Shown: one piece after another, positions 8,747 to 17,338 of the stretch
How the letters are laid out: each line of letters starts with the position of its first letter
Numbering within the stretch: position 1 is the stretch's first letter
NCBI RefSeq assembly: GCF_002095475.1
Contig: NZ_MLFR01000001.1
Span: forward strand, 731,310-795,309
From: Pantoea rwandensis
GTDB lineage: Bacteria; Pseudomonadota; Gammaproteobacteria; Enterobacterales; Enterobacteriaceae
Direction of reading: 5' to 3'
DNA length: 64,000 nucleotides
Translations under genes and position numbers: made by a program
Notes under the pieces: generated by a model
Database searches by the model: none
What the model was told of the DNA's origin: nothing
What the model saw: the letters and a program-made list of their open reading frames with translations, nothing else

Positions 8747-8938
8747 AAATTATGATTCCGCTCATTGGATCACAGTTTGAGTAATCTATAAAAGGGTTGG
8801 ATCCTTATTTTTCGGGAGCATTTACGCCACCACATCAGCAAAAGCTGCTAATTGCCTCGCTCAACGCAATTTGCACTTTCAGTGGCGCGCCAGGTAACAT
8901 CGTCGATATCAAACGGTTTCTGTTCTGAGGATCCCAAC

Positions 8939-9421
8939 ATGACACCCTTTCATCAACTGAATGCCGTCGGGCTACGTGGTCAGCCTATCTCTATGGCCGA
9001 CTACGCCGGTAAACTGGTTCTGGTAGTCAATACCGCCAGCCACTGTGGATTTACGCCGCAATATGCCGGCCTTGAAACGCTCTACAAAAAGTACGCTGCG
9101 CAAGGTTTAGTGGTGCTGGGTTTCCCCTGCAACCAGTTTGGCAAGCAGGAGCCCGGCGATGCGGACGACATCTCGCAGACCTGTCACATCAACTACGGTG
9201 TGACCTTCCCGATATTCGAGAAAGTCGAGGTGAACGGCGCCGCGACGCACCCCGTGTTTCGTTATTTAAAAGATGAATTACCTGGCGTGCTGGGCGGTCG
9301 AATCAAATGGAATTTCACTAAGTTTCTTATCGGCCGTGACGGTAAACCGCTCAAGCGTTTTGCACCAATTTGTACCCCGGAGAAAATGGAAGCCGCAATT
9401 ATTGCAGCATTAGGAAATTAG
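8939..9421 (+). CDS. Glutathione peroxidase (BtuE/GPx family)
   Basis: This 160-residue thioredoxin-fold peroxidase reduces H2O2 or organic hydroperoxides with a thiol donor. The active-site Cys36 is in NTASHCGFTPQY. The rest of the catalytic tetrad is present as Gln in FPCNQFGKQEPG and Trp-Asn in IKWNFTKFL. The chosen ATG has a GAGG ribosome site 8 bp upstream; an in-frame start 29 codons earlier would add residues not seen in the family. It stands alone between the LacI locus and the LysR/pckA pair. It has a Cys, not selenocysteine, and is somewhat shorter than E. coli BtuE. Confidence 0.92.
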   Translation: MTPFHQLNAVGLRGQPISMADYAGKLVLVVNTASHCGFTPQYAGLETLYKKYAAQGLVVLGFPCNQFGKQEPGDADDISQTCHINYGVTFPIFEKVEVNGAATHPVFRYLKDELPGVLGGRIKWNFTKFLIGRDGKPLKRFAPICTPEKMEAAIIAALGN

Positions 9422-9468
9422 CGAAGACTTCCATGTAAGCGATTCTATTCAGACTGTACGGCAATCTC

Positions 9469-10356
9469 TTACTCAACATTTCGCCCCTTCACATAACGCC
9501 AGAAGCGTTCCGCCGTGAGATTTAAACGTGCGCCGGAACGATAAACATAAGCCGAAATCTTCAGTGAAAGGCTGTGGTCCATGATCGCCAGCCTTCTCTC
9601 CTCGAGCTCACGCTGAATCGAGTAGTCTGGAAGCCAGCCTACAGCATCGCCTTTCAGTATCATTCTTTTCAGCAATTCACTCATGGATGAGACAAAGGTC
9701 AGAATAAAGGTCGTGTTCGGTATGCGATCAATGACCTGATTGACTTGACGCCCCATATAGCTGTCATTGGCGTATTTGACCAGTGGCAGCGTATCGCCAT
9801 TGATCGAGAAAAGCGGCTTGCCGTGCTGATCACAGGGGGAGACTAGGTGCAAAGCGGAATCGAAGATTTTATGGTTGATGAACGGGTAATTCATCAGCTC
9901 TTCATTATAAAAGGACAGGATAAAATCACTTTTACCTTCCTTAAGATTAAACACTGCATCGTTCACGTTAATCGATTCAACAAAGAACACCTTATCCGGG
10001 CTGTCGCGGTAATCCGCCAGGATATCGGGAAGCAGCAGGACAGACAGCGAAGGCGCCGCGTCAATACGAATGCTTTGCTTCAGCTTATCCTCTCCCTTGA
10101 TTCGGCTGATCTGGAAGTCCATATCGTCGAGCATATTTCTGGCATAGCCGACAAATATCCTGCCCTGTGGCGTCAACTGCGGCGGATTCACTTCACGATT
10201 AAAGACGCTGAAACCAAGGTTAGATTCCAGTGCCTGGATCCTTCTGCTGAATGAGGATTGCGAAATATTCCGTTTCTCTGCCGCCAGCGTAAAGCTGCGG
10301 CACTCATCCAGTGCAATCACATCATAAAACCACTTCACTTCGAGATTACTTAGCAC
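9469..10356 (-). CDS. LysR-family regulator divergent from pckA
   Basis: This 295-residue LTTR has its N-terminal winged HTH with the signature FTLAAEKRNISQSSFSRRIQ and then a LysR substrate-binding domain. The GTG at 10356 is preferred because GGAG lies 7 bp before it and the HTH begins at once; a TTG 12 codons upstream would fall inside a putative operator. The conserved LTTR Thr-Pro-Gln-Gly after the HTH is present. It is divergent from pckA across about 150 bp that contain two 15-bp repeats, which fits autoregulation and control of pckA. The effector is unknown. The second domain resembles the family only weakly at its C terminus. Confidence 0.88.
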   Translation of the reverse strand: MLSNLEVKWFYDVIALDECRSFTLAAEKRNISQSSFSRRIQALESNLGFSVFNREVNPPQLTPQGRIFVGYARNMLDDMDFQISRIKGEDKLKQSIRIDAAPSLSVLLLPDILADYRDSPDKVFFVESINVNDAVFNLKEGKSDFILSFYNEELMNYPFINHKIFDSALHLVSPCDQHGKPLFSINGDTLPLVKYANDSYMGRQVNQVIDRIPNTTFILTFVSSMSELLKRMILKGDAVGWLPDYSIQRELEERRLAIMDHSLSLKISAYVYRSGARLNLTAERFWRYVKGRNVE

Positions 10357-10386
10357 TTCTCTGCTCCGATTACAGCCCCCATTTCT

Positions 10387-10430
10387 ATGCAATTTTTACA
10401 TGACAAATGATTTATATGCAATTTCTGCAT
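10387..10430. promoter_or_regulatory. Two 15-bp imperfect repeats in the LysR/pckA divergent promoter
   Basis: ATGCAATTTTTACAT (10387-10401) and ATGCAATTTCTGCAT (10416-10430) are near-identical, each a partial dyad with ATGCA/TGCAT arms, spaced 29 bp apart or close to three helix turns. They contain the T-N11-A form of LysR sites. They are likely binding sites for the divergent LysR protein and would let it influence pckA. Confidence 0.5.
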
Positions 10431-10512
10431 CACATAGCCAGTGCTACTATCCGCTCCTCAATCGGGTCGGTTACTGCCGCCTCGCCATACATGCAATGAT
10501 TCAAGGTATCCT

Positions 10513-12138
10513 ATGAGCGCAATTACATCTGTCATGCAACATCTCTCCAGCCTTGGCATCAACGATGTCAGCGAGATCGTCTACAACCCGAATTATGAAT
10601 TGCTCTTCGAACATGAAACCGCAGCCGACCTCAAAGGCCCGGCGCGAGGTTTCCTGACCACTTCTGGCGCGGTGACCGTTGATACCGGCGAGTTCACTGG
10701 CCGTTCTCCGCGTGACAAGTACATCGTTCGCGACGATGTCACTCGAGATACCCTGTGGTGGTCCGATGCAGGCCAAGGCCGCAACGATAACAAACCGATG
10801 TCCGTTGAGGTGTGGGCACACCTGAAAACGCTGGTTGCCGATCACCTGTCGGAAAAAGCGCTCTACATCGTTGATGCCTGGTGCGGCGCGAGTTCAGATA
10901 CCCGCCTGGCGGTGCGTTTTGTCACTGAAGTGGCGTGGCAGGCGCACTTTGTCAAAAACATGTTTATCGCACCTACTGCCGATGAGCTGGCAAACTTTAC
11001 CCCGGACTTCACGGTCATCAACGGCGCGGGTTGCGTGAATCCGCAGTGGCAGGAGCAAGGGTTAAACTCTGAGAATTTTGTTGCCTTCAACCTGACAGAA
11101 AATATTCAACTGATCGGTGGTACCTGGTACGGCGGTGAGATGAAAAAAGGGATGTTCTCGGTCATGAACTACCTGCTGCCGCTGAAGGGCATTGCTTCAA
11201 TGCACTGCTCAGCAAACCGCGGTGAACAAGGCGATGTGGCACTGTTCTTCGGCCTCTCTGGCACCGGTAAAACCACACTGTCGACCGATCCACGCCGCCA
11301 GCTGATTGGCGATGATGAACACGGTTGGGATGCAGACGGCGTATTCAACTTTGAAGGCGGCTGCTATGCCAAAACCATTAATCTGAAGGCTGAGTCTGAA
11401 CCGGAAATTTATGGCGCTATCCGCCGTAACGCGCTGCTGGAAAACGTCGTGCTCAGAGAAGATGGTAGCGTGGATTATGCCGATGGCAGCAAGACTGAGA
11501 ACACTCGTGTCTCTTATCCGCTGTCACATATCGAGAATATCGTGCTACCGGTTTCTCGCGCAGGTGCCCCTTCTCGCATCATCTTCCTTGCCGCAGATGG
11601 CTTCGGGGTACTCCCACCAGTTTCTCGCCTGACGCAGGAACAGATGCAGTATCACTTCCTGTCCGGCTTCACTTCTAAGTTGGCTGGTACCGAGCGCGGC
11701 ATTACAGCCCCTACCCCGACGTTCTCCGCCTGCTATGGCGCAGCGTTCCTGATGCTGCACCCAACGCAGTATGCCGATGTGCTGCAGGAGAAAGTCGCGC
11801 AGAGCGGTGCTGAGGTGTGGTTGGTGAATACTGGCTGGAATGGCAAAGGTGAGCGTCTGTCGCTGAAGGATACACGCCAAATCGTTAATGCCATCCTCGA
11901 AGGGGAAACCGGTGCGTTGCGCGAGGAAGCCTTGCCGATCTTTGGCCTCGCCATTCCGCAGGAAATTGCTGGTGTGGACGTGAAAACCCTTGACCCGCGT
12001 AACGGCTGGGAAACCCCGGCACAGTGGCACGAAGCTGCCGAGAAACTGGCGCAGTTGTTTATTAACAACTTTGAACAGTACAGCCGCAACGAAGCCGGTG
12101 CGCGCATTGCCCAGGCTGGTCCGCAGTTAGGGCAGTAA
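10513..12138 (+). CDS. pckA: Phosphoenolpyruvate carboxykinase (ATP)
   Basis: PckA converts oxaloacetate and ATP to phosphoenolpyruvate, CO2 and ADP, the first committed step of gluconeogenesis, in the cytosol. The 541-residue product is close in length and sequence to the E. coli enzyme (540). Visible signatures are [11 protein letters not shown] with the substrate Arg, the P-loop [11 protein letters not shown], the metal-binding [18 protein letters not shown] and [18 protein letters not shown]. The ATG used has AAGG 6 bp upstream; a longer in-frame start would add 24 non-conserved residues. The usual enterobacterial neighbours (envZ-ompR, hslO) are absent and a LysR gene is divergent instead, so the locus is either rearranged or a second copy. 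Confidence 0.97.
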   Translation: MSAITSVMQHLSSLGINDVSEIVYNPNYELLFEHETAADLKGPARGFLTTSGAVTVDTGEFTGRSPRDKYIVRDDVTRDTLWWSDAGQGRNDNKPMSVEVWAHLKTLVADHLSEKALYIVDAWCGASSDTRLAVRFVTEVAWQAHFVKNMFIAPTADELANFTPDFTVINGAGCVNPQWQEQGLNSENFVAFNLTENIQLIGGTWYGGEMKKGMFSVMNYLLPLKGIASMHCSANRGEQGDVALFFGLSGTGKTTLSTDPRRQLIGDDEHGWDADGVFNFEGGCYAKTINLKAESEPEIYGAIRRNALLENVVLREDGSVDYADGSKTENTRVSYPLSHIENIVLPVSRAGAPSRIIFLAADGFGVLPPVSRLTQEQMQYHFLSGFTSKLAGTERGITAPTPTFSACYGAAFLMLHPTQYADVLQEKVAQSGAEVWLVNTGWNGKGERLSLKDTRQIVNAILEGETGALREEALPIFGLAIPQEIAGVDVKTLDPRNGWETPAQWHEAAEKLAQLFINNFEQYSRNEAGARIAQAGPQLGQ

Positions 12139-12209
12139 GCTTGAGGCAGAGTGTAAAAAGGTGACACGTTGTCGCCGAAAATAACGTGCTGAAATATGAC
12201 AGATCTAAC

Positions 12210-12246
12210 GCTGCCCTGCGCAAAAACGCCGGGCAGCATTTTACTT
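12210..12246 (+). terminator. pckA terminator
   Basis: A 7-bp GC-rich stem (GCTGCCC at 12210-12216, GGGCAGC at 12231-12237) is followed by ATTTTACTTT about 70 bp after the pckA stop. It has the shape of a Rho-independent terminator. The rest of the roughly 300-bp gap to the next gene shows no other feature. Confidence 0.65.
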
Positions 12247-12434
12247 TGTCATTAAACTGCGTTTTGCCGAGTGAGATGCCGGGATGAAGCGAATTCAGCA
12301 TGCCTCCCCCAACCTCCCAAAGACTTTGCTTTATAAAACGCGCTGAGGTCAGCTTCGTGCCAACAGCGGAAATTAAAAAACACGGGCGTTTCCTTGAGGA
12401 AATAATCAAGTCATCCCCTTAGAACGCCAGGTTT

Positions 12435-13154
12435 TCAGAAAAGTAAGTTCCCTATCGATGCACCGCCATCCACATACAGTGTCTGTCCCGTCATAAAGGC
12501 TGCATCCTCTGACATCAGAAAAGCAATGGTTGCAGCGATTTCTTCTGGTTTGCCAAATCGTTTCATTGGTACGCCTTTAAGATATCTCTCTTCACCCACG
12601 CTCCCCGGTTGATTGTTCGCCCGAAACAGATCCGTTTCAGTCGGGCCCGGCGCAACCGCGTTTACGGTTATCCCTGTCTGAGCGAGCTCCAGTGCCCAAT
12701 TACGGGTAAAGCTGATCAGTGAAGCTTTTGCAGCAGCATAAGCGGTCCGCTCTACGCTTCCAAGCGCAGTAAGGCTGGAGATATTGATGATTCTTCCCCA
12801 GCCTCTGCCTTTCATACCGGGGAGTAAGGCCTGAGTTCCCAGTATTGCAGGGTTGAGATTGACGCGCATAACCTCTTCGAAAGAGGCTAAGTCAATCTGA
12901 CCGAGACGCTGCGGCTTAACCAGTCCCACATTGTTGACGATCCCATCAAATGCATACCGCTGGCTTAGCTCCTCCAAGGCTCTTTGTGTCTGCTGAACAT
13001 CGGCAAGATCTGCACTGATCAAAGTACCGGGGAAATACTCCGAAGCTCCCCGAGCGATACCTACTACATGATGACCTGCCCCGGTCAGTCTGTGAGCCAG
13101 TCCTAGCCCGATACCTTTGCTGGCACCCGTAATTAAAAAAGTTCTTTTCATCAT
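12435..13154 (-). CDS. Short-chain dehydrogenase/reductase
   Basis: This 239-residue classical SDR reads TGASKGIGLGLA for the N-terminal cofactor loop, NNVG for the central motif, and a catalytic Ser...Tyr-x3-Lys (YAAAKAS). The C-terminal FMTGQTLYVDGG is typical of FabG-like enzymes. It would oxidise or reduce a hydroxyl or keto group with NAD(P)H in the cytosol. Two consecutive ATG codons make the start ambiguous by one residue. It lies near a GST and an ene-reductase, so a part in detoxifying carbonyl compounds is possible. The downstream convergent partner is pckA. Confidence 0.9.
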   Translation of the reverse strand: MMKRTFLITGASKGIGLGLAHRLTGAGHHVVGIARGASEYFPGTLISADLADVQQTQRALEELSQRYAFDGIVNNVGLVKPQRLGQIDLASFEEVMRVNLNPAILGTQALLPGMKGRGWGRIINISSLTALGSVERTAYAAAKASLISFTRNWALELAQTGITVNAVAPGPTETDLFRANNQPGSVGEERYLKGVPMKRFGKPEEIAATIAFLMSEDAAFMTGQTLYVDGGASIGNLLF

Positions 13155-13391
13155 TCACTCCAGTAAATCACATCAGGCATATCCTGTTATCGACCAGGAT
13201 GGGGTTCACTGGCCAGGAATGCGTCGTAAAGAACGAGGCGTCTATTTCTGCTCTGGCTGACGAGTATTATCTGGCCTTCTTCAGGCACAAATTATCGGTC
13301 CTCTTTGATAGTCCATAGTACGGGCTGCATAAGTAGTTCCCGAAGACTGAAAGCGTTTAACGAGGCTTTTGACTGTAAAGGCAGCTAATAC

Positions 13392-14024
13392 TTACTCTGG
13401 AACAAGTGCGTTAACGCGTTGCACTGCACGCTGTACGGCGGGTCGATCAAATACCTCATTAAACCAGCGCGCCACATTCGGGGCGTTTTCAAGGCTAACT
13501 CCAGCAAACTCACGACGCCAGAGCCAGCCAAAGTGCGCAATGTCTGCAATAGTGAACTCCTCTCCGGCAACAAATTGGCGACTCGCCAGAAGGGAATCCA
13601 GTACATGCAAGGTGCGGTCCGCTTCAGCAGTGAAACGCTGAATCGCAAGCGGCTGAGGTTCGGATACCTGGCGCTGAAAGAAACCTGCCTGGCCAAAAGC
13701 TGGCCCCAACCCTGAAGCATGGAAGAACAGCTGCTCAAACACCCGGGCTCTTGCCAGTCCTGAAGCAGGTAAGAGCTTTCCGGTTTTTTCAGCCAGATAA
13801 ATGAGGATTGCCGCAGACTCAGTCAGTAACAAAGGTTGAGATGAAGCCTCAGTATCGACAAGCACAGGAACCTTACCATTGGGATTTAAGGCGAGAAATT
13901 TGGCCGCCTTTTGCTCCCCTTTACGCACATTCACTGCATGCAAACCATACTCCAGACCAAGCTCTTCCAGCGCGACAGGTACCTTGATGCTGTTAGGCGT
14001 GGCGAATGCATAAATATCAATCAT
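13392..14024 (-). CDS. Glutathione S-transferase family protein (nu-class/YfcG-like)
   Basis: This 210-residue cytosolic GST has an N-terminal thioredoxin fold beginning MIDIYAFATPNS, which matches the Thr-Pro-Asn active-site pattern of YfcG/YghU disulfide-bond oxidoreductases, and NPNGKVPVL carrying the cis-Pro. An all-helical C-terminal domain has the EFTIADIAHFGW N-capping motif. The ATG has GGAAACGACC immediately before it, whereas the longer frame has no ribosome site. It is divergent from a LysR gene over about 120 bp, which holds a LysR-like dyad, so it is probably that regulator's target. It likely reduces disulfides or peroxides with glutathione. Confidence 0.92.
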   Translation of the reverse strand: MIDIYAFATPNSIKVPVALEELGLEYGLHAVNVRKGEQKAAKFLALNPNGKVPVLVDTEASSQPLLLTESAAILIYLAEKTGKLLPASGLARARVFEQLFFHASGLGPAFGQAGFFQRQVSEPQPLAIQRFTAEADRTLHVLDSLLASRQFVAGEEFTIADIAHFGWLWRREFAGVSLENAPNVARWFNEVFDRPAVQRAVQRVNALVPE

Positions 14025-14114
14025 GGTCGTTTCCTTGGTGAGATTTTGCCGGGCCAGTCCCGACAAATTGAAAATAATAATGGCTCGCCCATTTAAGGAA
14101 TGGTAGGTAAGCTC

Positions 14115-14130
14115 ATAGGATAATCCCTAT
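14115..14130. promoter_or_regulatory. Candidate LysR operator between GST and LysR genes
   Basis: The 16-bp dyad ATAGG-N6-CCTAT lies in the divergent promoter region about 16 bp before the LysR start. It has the inverted-repeat form of LTTR sites. Assignment rests on position and symmetry only. Confidence 0.35.
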
Positions 14131-14146
14131 TCTCATGAGGAATAAC

Positions 14147-15028
14147 ATGGACCGTTTTCATGCAATGGCAACGTATGTCCGTGTCGTCGACACGGGCTCT
14201 TTTTCTGCAGCAGCCCGACAACTCAATATCGGCCAGCCTGCGGTCTCCAAAATTGTTGCCCAGTTAGAGTTACGATTGCAGACCCGCTTGCTGACACGTT
14301 CAACGCACGGCCTGACACCCACCGAGGCCGGGCAGCGCTACTATGAGCGGGCACTGGCTGCCTTGCAGGAAGCCGACGAGGCTGAGCTAGCCGCCCGGGG
14401 GGCAGGAAAAGGGTTATCCGGAAAGCTGCGGATTTCAGCCGCAACTACATTTGCCCGACTGCATATCATTCCTCAACTCCCGGCGTTTCTTGAGGAACAC
14501 CCGGAATTGGATGTCGACGTGATTCTTGATGACAGAGTGATCGACCTGATTGCTGAAGGTATCGATGTCTCACTGCGCATGGGGAATCTACCCGACTCAG
14601 GTGTCGTAGCCCGAAAACTGGCAACGGGAGCCCGCTCGGTGATCGCCACGCCAGGCTATCTTTCAAAAAAAGGTGAACCGACAACCCCAAGTGATCTCGC
14701 AGAGCATAATGCCATCCTCTACAACCCACAGCCCAGTCTCTGGACATTTACATGTCAGGGAGCCGTTGTTTCCACTGCCCTGAGCGGTCGCATTCGCGTC
14801 AGCGCCGCTGAAGGACAGCGAGCTGCCGTGCTAAGTCATATGGGTCTGTGCATTGCCTCCGACTGGATGTTTGCAGAGGAATTAAGGAATGGGGCTGTTC
14901 GGAAGGTGCTGACGTCTTGGCAACTGCCTTCCATCGATCTGTGGGCCGTTTTTCCTAATGGCCGCCTTGCCAGTGCCAAGGCGCGACAGTTTGCAGGTTT
15001 TGTCGAAGCCATCATGGCTGTAAAGTAG
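14147..15028 (+). CDS. LysR-family transcriptional regulator
   Basis: This 293-residue LTTR has the HTH FSAAARQLNIGQPAVSKIVAQLE near the N terminus, the TPTEAGQRYYER linker, and an effector domain of the CrgA/DmlR-like subgroup (LDVDVILDDRVIDLIAEGIDVSLRMG). The ATG chosen has GAGG 8 bp upstream; an ATG four codons earlier is part of that ribosome site. It is divergent from the GST gene and is followed after 123 bp by a crotonase-fold enzyme, either of which may be regulated by it. The effector is unknown. Confidence 0.93.
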   Translation: MDRFHAMATYVRVVDTGSFSAAARQLNIGQPAVSKIVAQLELRLQTRLLTRSTHGLTPTEAGQRYYERALAALQEADEAELAARGAGKGLSGKLRISAATTFARLHIIPQLPAFLEEHPELDVDVILDDRVIDLIAEGIDVSLRMGNLPDSGVVARKLATGARSVIATPGYLSKKGEPTTPSDLAEHNAILYNPQPSLWTFTCQGAVVSTALSGRIRVSAAEGQRAAVLSHMGLCIASDWMFAEELRNGAVRKVLTSWQLPSIDLWAVFPNGRLASAKARQFAGFVEAIMAVK

Positions 15029-15151
15029 AAATAATCATTCCACACAGGAATATCCATTATCCTTTCATGAGGCGATCCCAACTTTCAAGGAATGACATAT
15101 TGTTGTTTCACGGCCAGCCACTCCGGACTGGTAACAACAAGGATCGCCACC

Positions 15152-15919
15152 ATGTCAACGTTTGAAACTTATCGTAATGCTTTCCCAAACGCCGTTTTAA
15201 CCCGTAAAAAAAATGGCGTACTGGAAGTGAAATTCCACACCGACGGTGAAAAACTGGTTTTCAACGGCCATACCCATGAGCAGTTCGTTGAGTTGTTCCA
15301 TGCTATCGGTGAAGACCGTGAAAACCGCGTGATTATCCTCACCGGTTCGGGTGATGCCTTTATGGACGCAATCAGCCCTGAAGGATTTGATTTCTTTACC
15401 CCAACAGGTTTCGACAAAATCCTGCGTGAAGGTAGAAAAGTGCTGAGCAACATTCTGGATATTGAAGTTCCGATGATCACCGCGCTGAACGGCCCGGTTC
15501 TGCTTCACAGCGAGTACGCCCTGCTGACCGATACCATTCTGGCTACCCCGGAAACCGTTTTCCAGGACAAGCCGCATTTCGAATTTGGAATTGTCCCCGG
15601 TGACGGCGTTCACATTCTGTGGCCGGAAGTCATTGGCTCAATTCGCGGCCGCCACTTCCTGCTGACCCGTCAGGTGCTGGATGCTGAAACGGCGAAAAAC
15701 TGGGGTGTCGTCAATGAAATTGTGCCGGTTGATAAGCTCCTGGTCCGCGCCCATGAAATTGCCGACGGGATTGCAGCCCTTCCCCCACTGACTTCGCGCT
15801 ATACCCGGATTGCACTGACTCAGCGTCTTAAGCGTCTGGTAGATGAAGGTCTGGGTTACGGCCTGGCGCTGGAAGGTATCAGCGCGGCTCAGGTTGCCCA
15901 CTCTATGGCCCAGCAATAA
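15152..15919 (+). CDS. Crotonase-fold hydrolase, 6-oxocamphor-hydrolase-like
   Basis: This 255-residue crotonase-superfamily protein keeps the fold signatures (RVIILTGSGDAF, NGPVLLHSEYALLTD) but not the two Glu residues of enoyl-CoA hydratase. Instead it carries QDKPHFEFGIVPGD, where His and Asp are nine residues apart. That is the spacing I recall for the catalytic His145/Asp154 of 6-oxocamphor hydrolase, which cleaves beta-diketone C-C bonds. A CoA-independent retro-Claisen role is therefore plausible. The start has AAGGA upstream. It sits between a LysR gene and an ene-reductase, suggesting processing of cyclic ketones or enones. The fold is sure; the reaction is inferred. Confidence 0.8.
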   Translation: MSTFETYRNAFPNAVLTRKKNGVLEVKFHTDGEKLVFNGHTHEQFVELFHAIGEDRENRVIILTGSGDAFMDAISPEGFDFFTPTGFDKILREGRKVLSNILDIEVPMITALNGPVLLHSEYALLTDTILATPETVFQDKPHFEFGIVPGDGVHILWPEVIGSIRGRHFLLTRQVLDAETAKNWGVVNEIVPVDKLLVRAHEIADGIAALPPLTSRYTRIALTQRLKRLVDEGLGYGLALEGISAAQVAHSMAQQ

Positions 15920-16008
15920 TTCCATCAGATTGTCAGTATTCCTGAATTCATTTTGATTTGCGCCAGAGCCTTGTGATATGGGCCCTGGCCCACCGTGGGG
16001 AGCCTATT

Positions 16009-17145
16009 TTGAAAACGTTATTCTCACCTGTTACAGCAGGAAAACTTCAGCTGGATCACCGTGTCGTCATGGCACCTACCACACGCATGAGAACCCTGCA
16101 GGGCGGTATTCCTGGCGACCTGATGACTGAGTATTACCGCCAGCGTGCAAGTCGCGGCGGACTCCTTATCGCTGAAGCCACGGCCGTTTCGCCCTTTGCA
16201 AATGCTTATGAAGATGCGCCGGGTATCTTCACTGACGAGCAACAAGCGGGATGGCAGCGTCTGGTAGAGGCTGTACACGCTCGCGGCAGTCAGATCATGC
16301 TGCAGCTTTGGCACCCGGGCCGTCAGTCTCTGCCTGAACTGTCATCAGGACGCCAACCCATAGCGCCATCCGCACTCATCGCCAGAGAGACCTATGGTGT
16401 GGTCAAAAATAAGCAGGGAGCCTATGAGGGTAAGCTTTTCCCTGTTCCGCGCACGTTGGAACTGGATGAAATACAGCTGCTTATGGATGAATTACGTCAG
16501 GCAGCCCTTCGGGCAAGAGCCGCAGGGTTTGATGGCGTAGAACTCCATGCAGCCAATGGCTATTTGCCCGAACAATTTCTGCTGGATAGCAGTAACCAAC
16601 GCACCGACATCTATGGCGGTTCACGTGAAAACAGGGCGCGCTTTCTGCTTGAGTCCGTTGATGTCCTTACGGATGTCTGGGGGCCGGGGCGTGTTGCTGT
16701 GCGTATCTCTCCGAGTGGCATATACGGTGATATGCATGACAGTGATCCAGCGGCTACCTTCCGTTATCTTGCCGAACAACTGAACCGTTCAGAACTGGCC
16801 TATCTGCATATCATAGAGCCCCGCATCGTAGGGCCGGAAGACAGGGAAGCGGGCCATTATGCGGAGCCGGTCGCCAGTCGCGATTTACGCGCTTTTTATC
16901 AAGGGAAAATTATTGCAGCGGGCGGCTTTAAACCGGAAGATGCCGAGGACATACTGAGTAAAAATGAGGCCGACCTGATTGCTTTTGGTCGTCTGTTTAC
17001 CTCAAATCCGGATCTTCCAGAGCGTATTCGAAACGCATATCCCCTTGCGGCGTACAACCGTGAAGCTTTCTTCGGCGGAGATGAACGAGGTTACACCGAT
17101 TTTCCAACTTATCAGCCATTAGCGACAAAACCACTGTTGGTCTGA
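16009..17145 (+). CDS. Old Yellow Enzyme family ene-reductase (NemA-like)
   Basis: This 378-residue FMN-dependent TIM barrel reduces activated C=C bonds (enones, maleimides, nitro compounds) with NAD(P)H. Signatures are MAPTTRMR for FMN binding, LQLWHPGRQS, the substrate-anion pair in ELHAANGYLPEQF (His and Asn), and DIYGGSRENRARF. A TTG at 16009 with GGGGAG 6 bp upstream is the best start, because it yields the family N terminus MKTLFSPV; the frame open further upstream adds unrelated residues. It follows the crotonase by 89 bp on the same strand and is closed by a hairpin. It may saturate a double bond before beta-diketone cleavage or may simply detoxify electrophiles. Confidence 0.93.
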   Translation: MKTLFSPVTAGKLQLDHRVVMAPTTRMRTLQGGIPGDLMTEYYRQRASRGGLLIAEATAVSPFANAYEDAPGIFTDEQQAGWQRLVEAVHARGSQIMLQLWHPGRQSLPELSSGRQPIAPSALIARETYGVVKNKQGAYEGKLFPVPRTLELDEIQLLMDELRQAALRARAAGFDGVELHAANGYLPEQFLLDSSNQRTDIYGGSRENRARFLLESVDVLTDVWGPGRVAVRISPSGIYGDMHDSDPAATFRYLAEQLNRSELAYLHIIEPRIVGPEDREAGHYAEPVASRDLRAFYQGKIIAAGGFKPEDAEDILSKNEADLIAFGRLFTSNPDLPERIRNAYPLAAYNREAFFGGDERGYTDFPTYQPLATKPLLV

Positions 17146-17188
17146 CTATATCGTCTCAAGTAATGGGCCTTAGAGCGTTATACGCAAT

Positions 17189-17220
17189 CCGGCATTGATG
17201 TTAAATGCCGGACTTCTTTT
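17189..17220 (+). terminator. Terminator after the ene-reductase
   Basis: An 8-bp stem CCGGCATT / AATGCCGG with a 7-nt loop is followed by ACTTCTTTT. It is a good Rho-independent terminator about 45 bp after the stop codon. Confidence 0.75.
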
Positions 17221-17234
17221 GCATAACACACCGT

Positions 17235-17281
17235 TCAAAATGCCCATTGGTTAACTCAGTCAAAATGTCCGTTGTTCACTC
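17235..17281. repeat. Tandem imperfect ~23-bp repeat, possible IS remnant
   Basis: Two direct copies begin with TCAAAATG(C/T)CC and end with a TTAACTC / TTCACTC-like tail (17235-17257 and 17260-17281), offset by 25 bp. Closely spaced terminal repeats of this type occur at ends of some insertion sequences such as the IS21 family, but no transposase is present. It lies just after a terminator and before a convergent LysR gene. Confidence 0.35.
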
Positions 17282-17338
17282 ATCGCGGACCTTGTCTCTG
17301 TTGCTATCTGCCGTAAGAGGGCATCATGTTCACCAGAA

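Noticed and set aside
10441..10512. Longer N terminus for pckA
   Set aside because: The extra 24 residues are not conserved in PckA, have no ribosome site and overlap the divergent promoter repeats.
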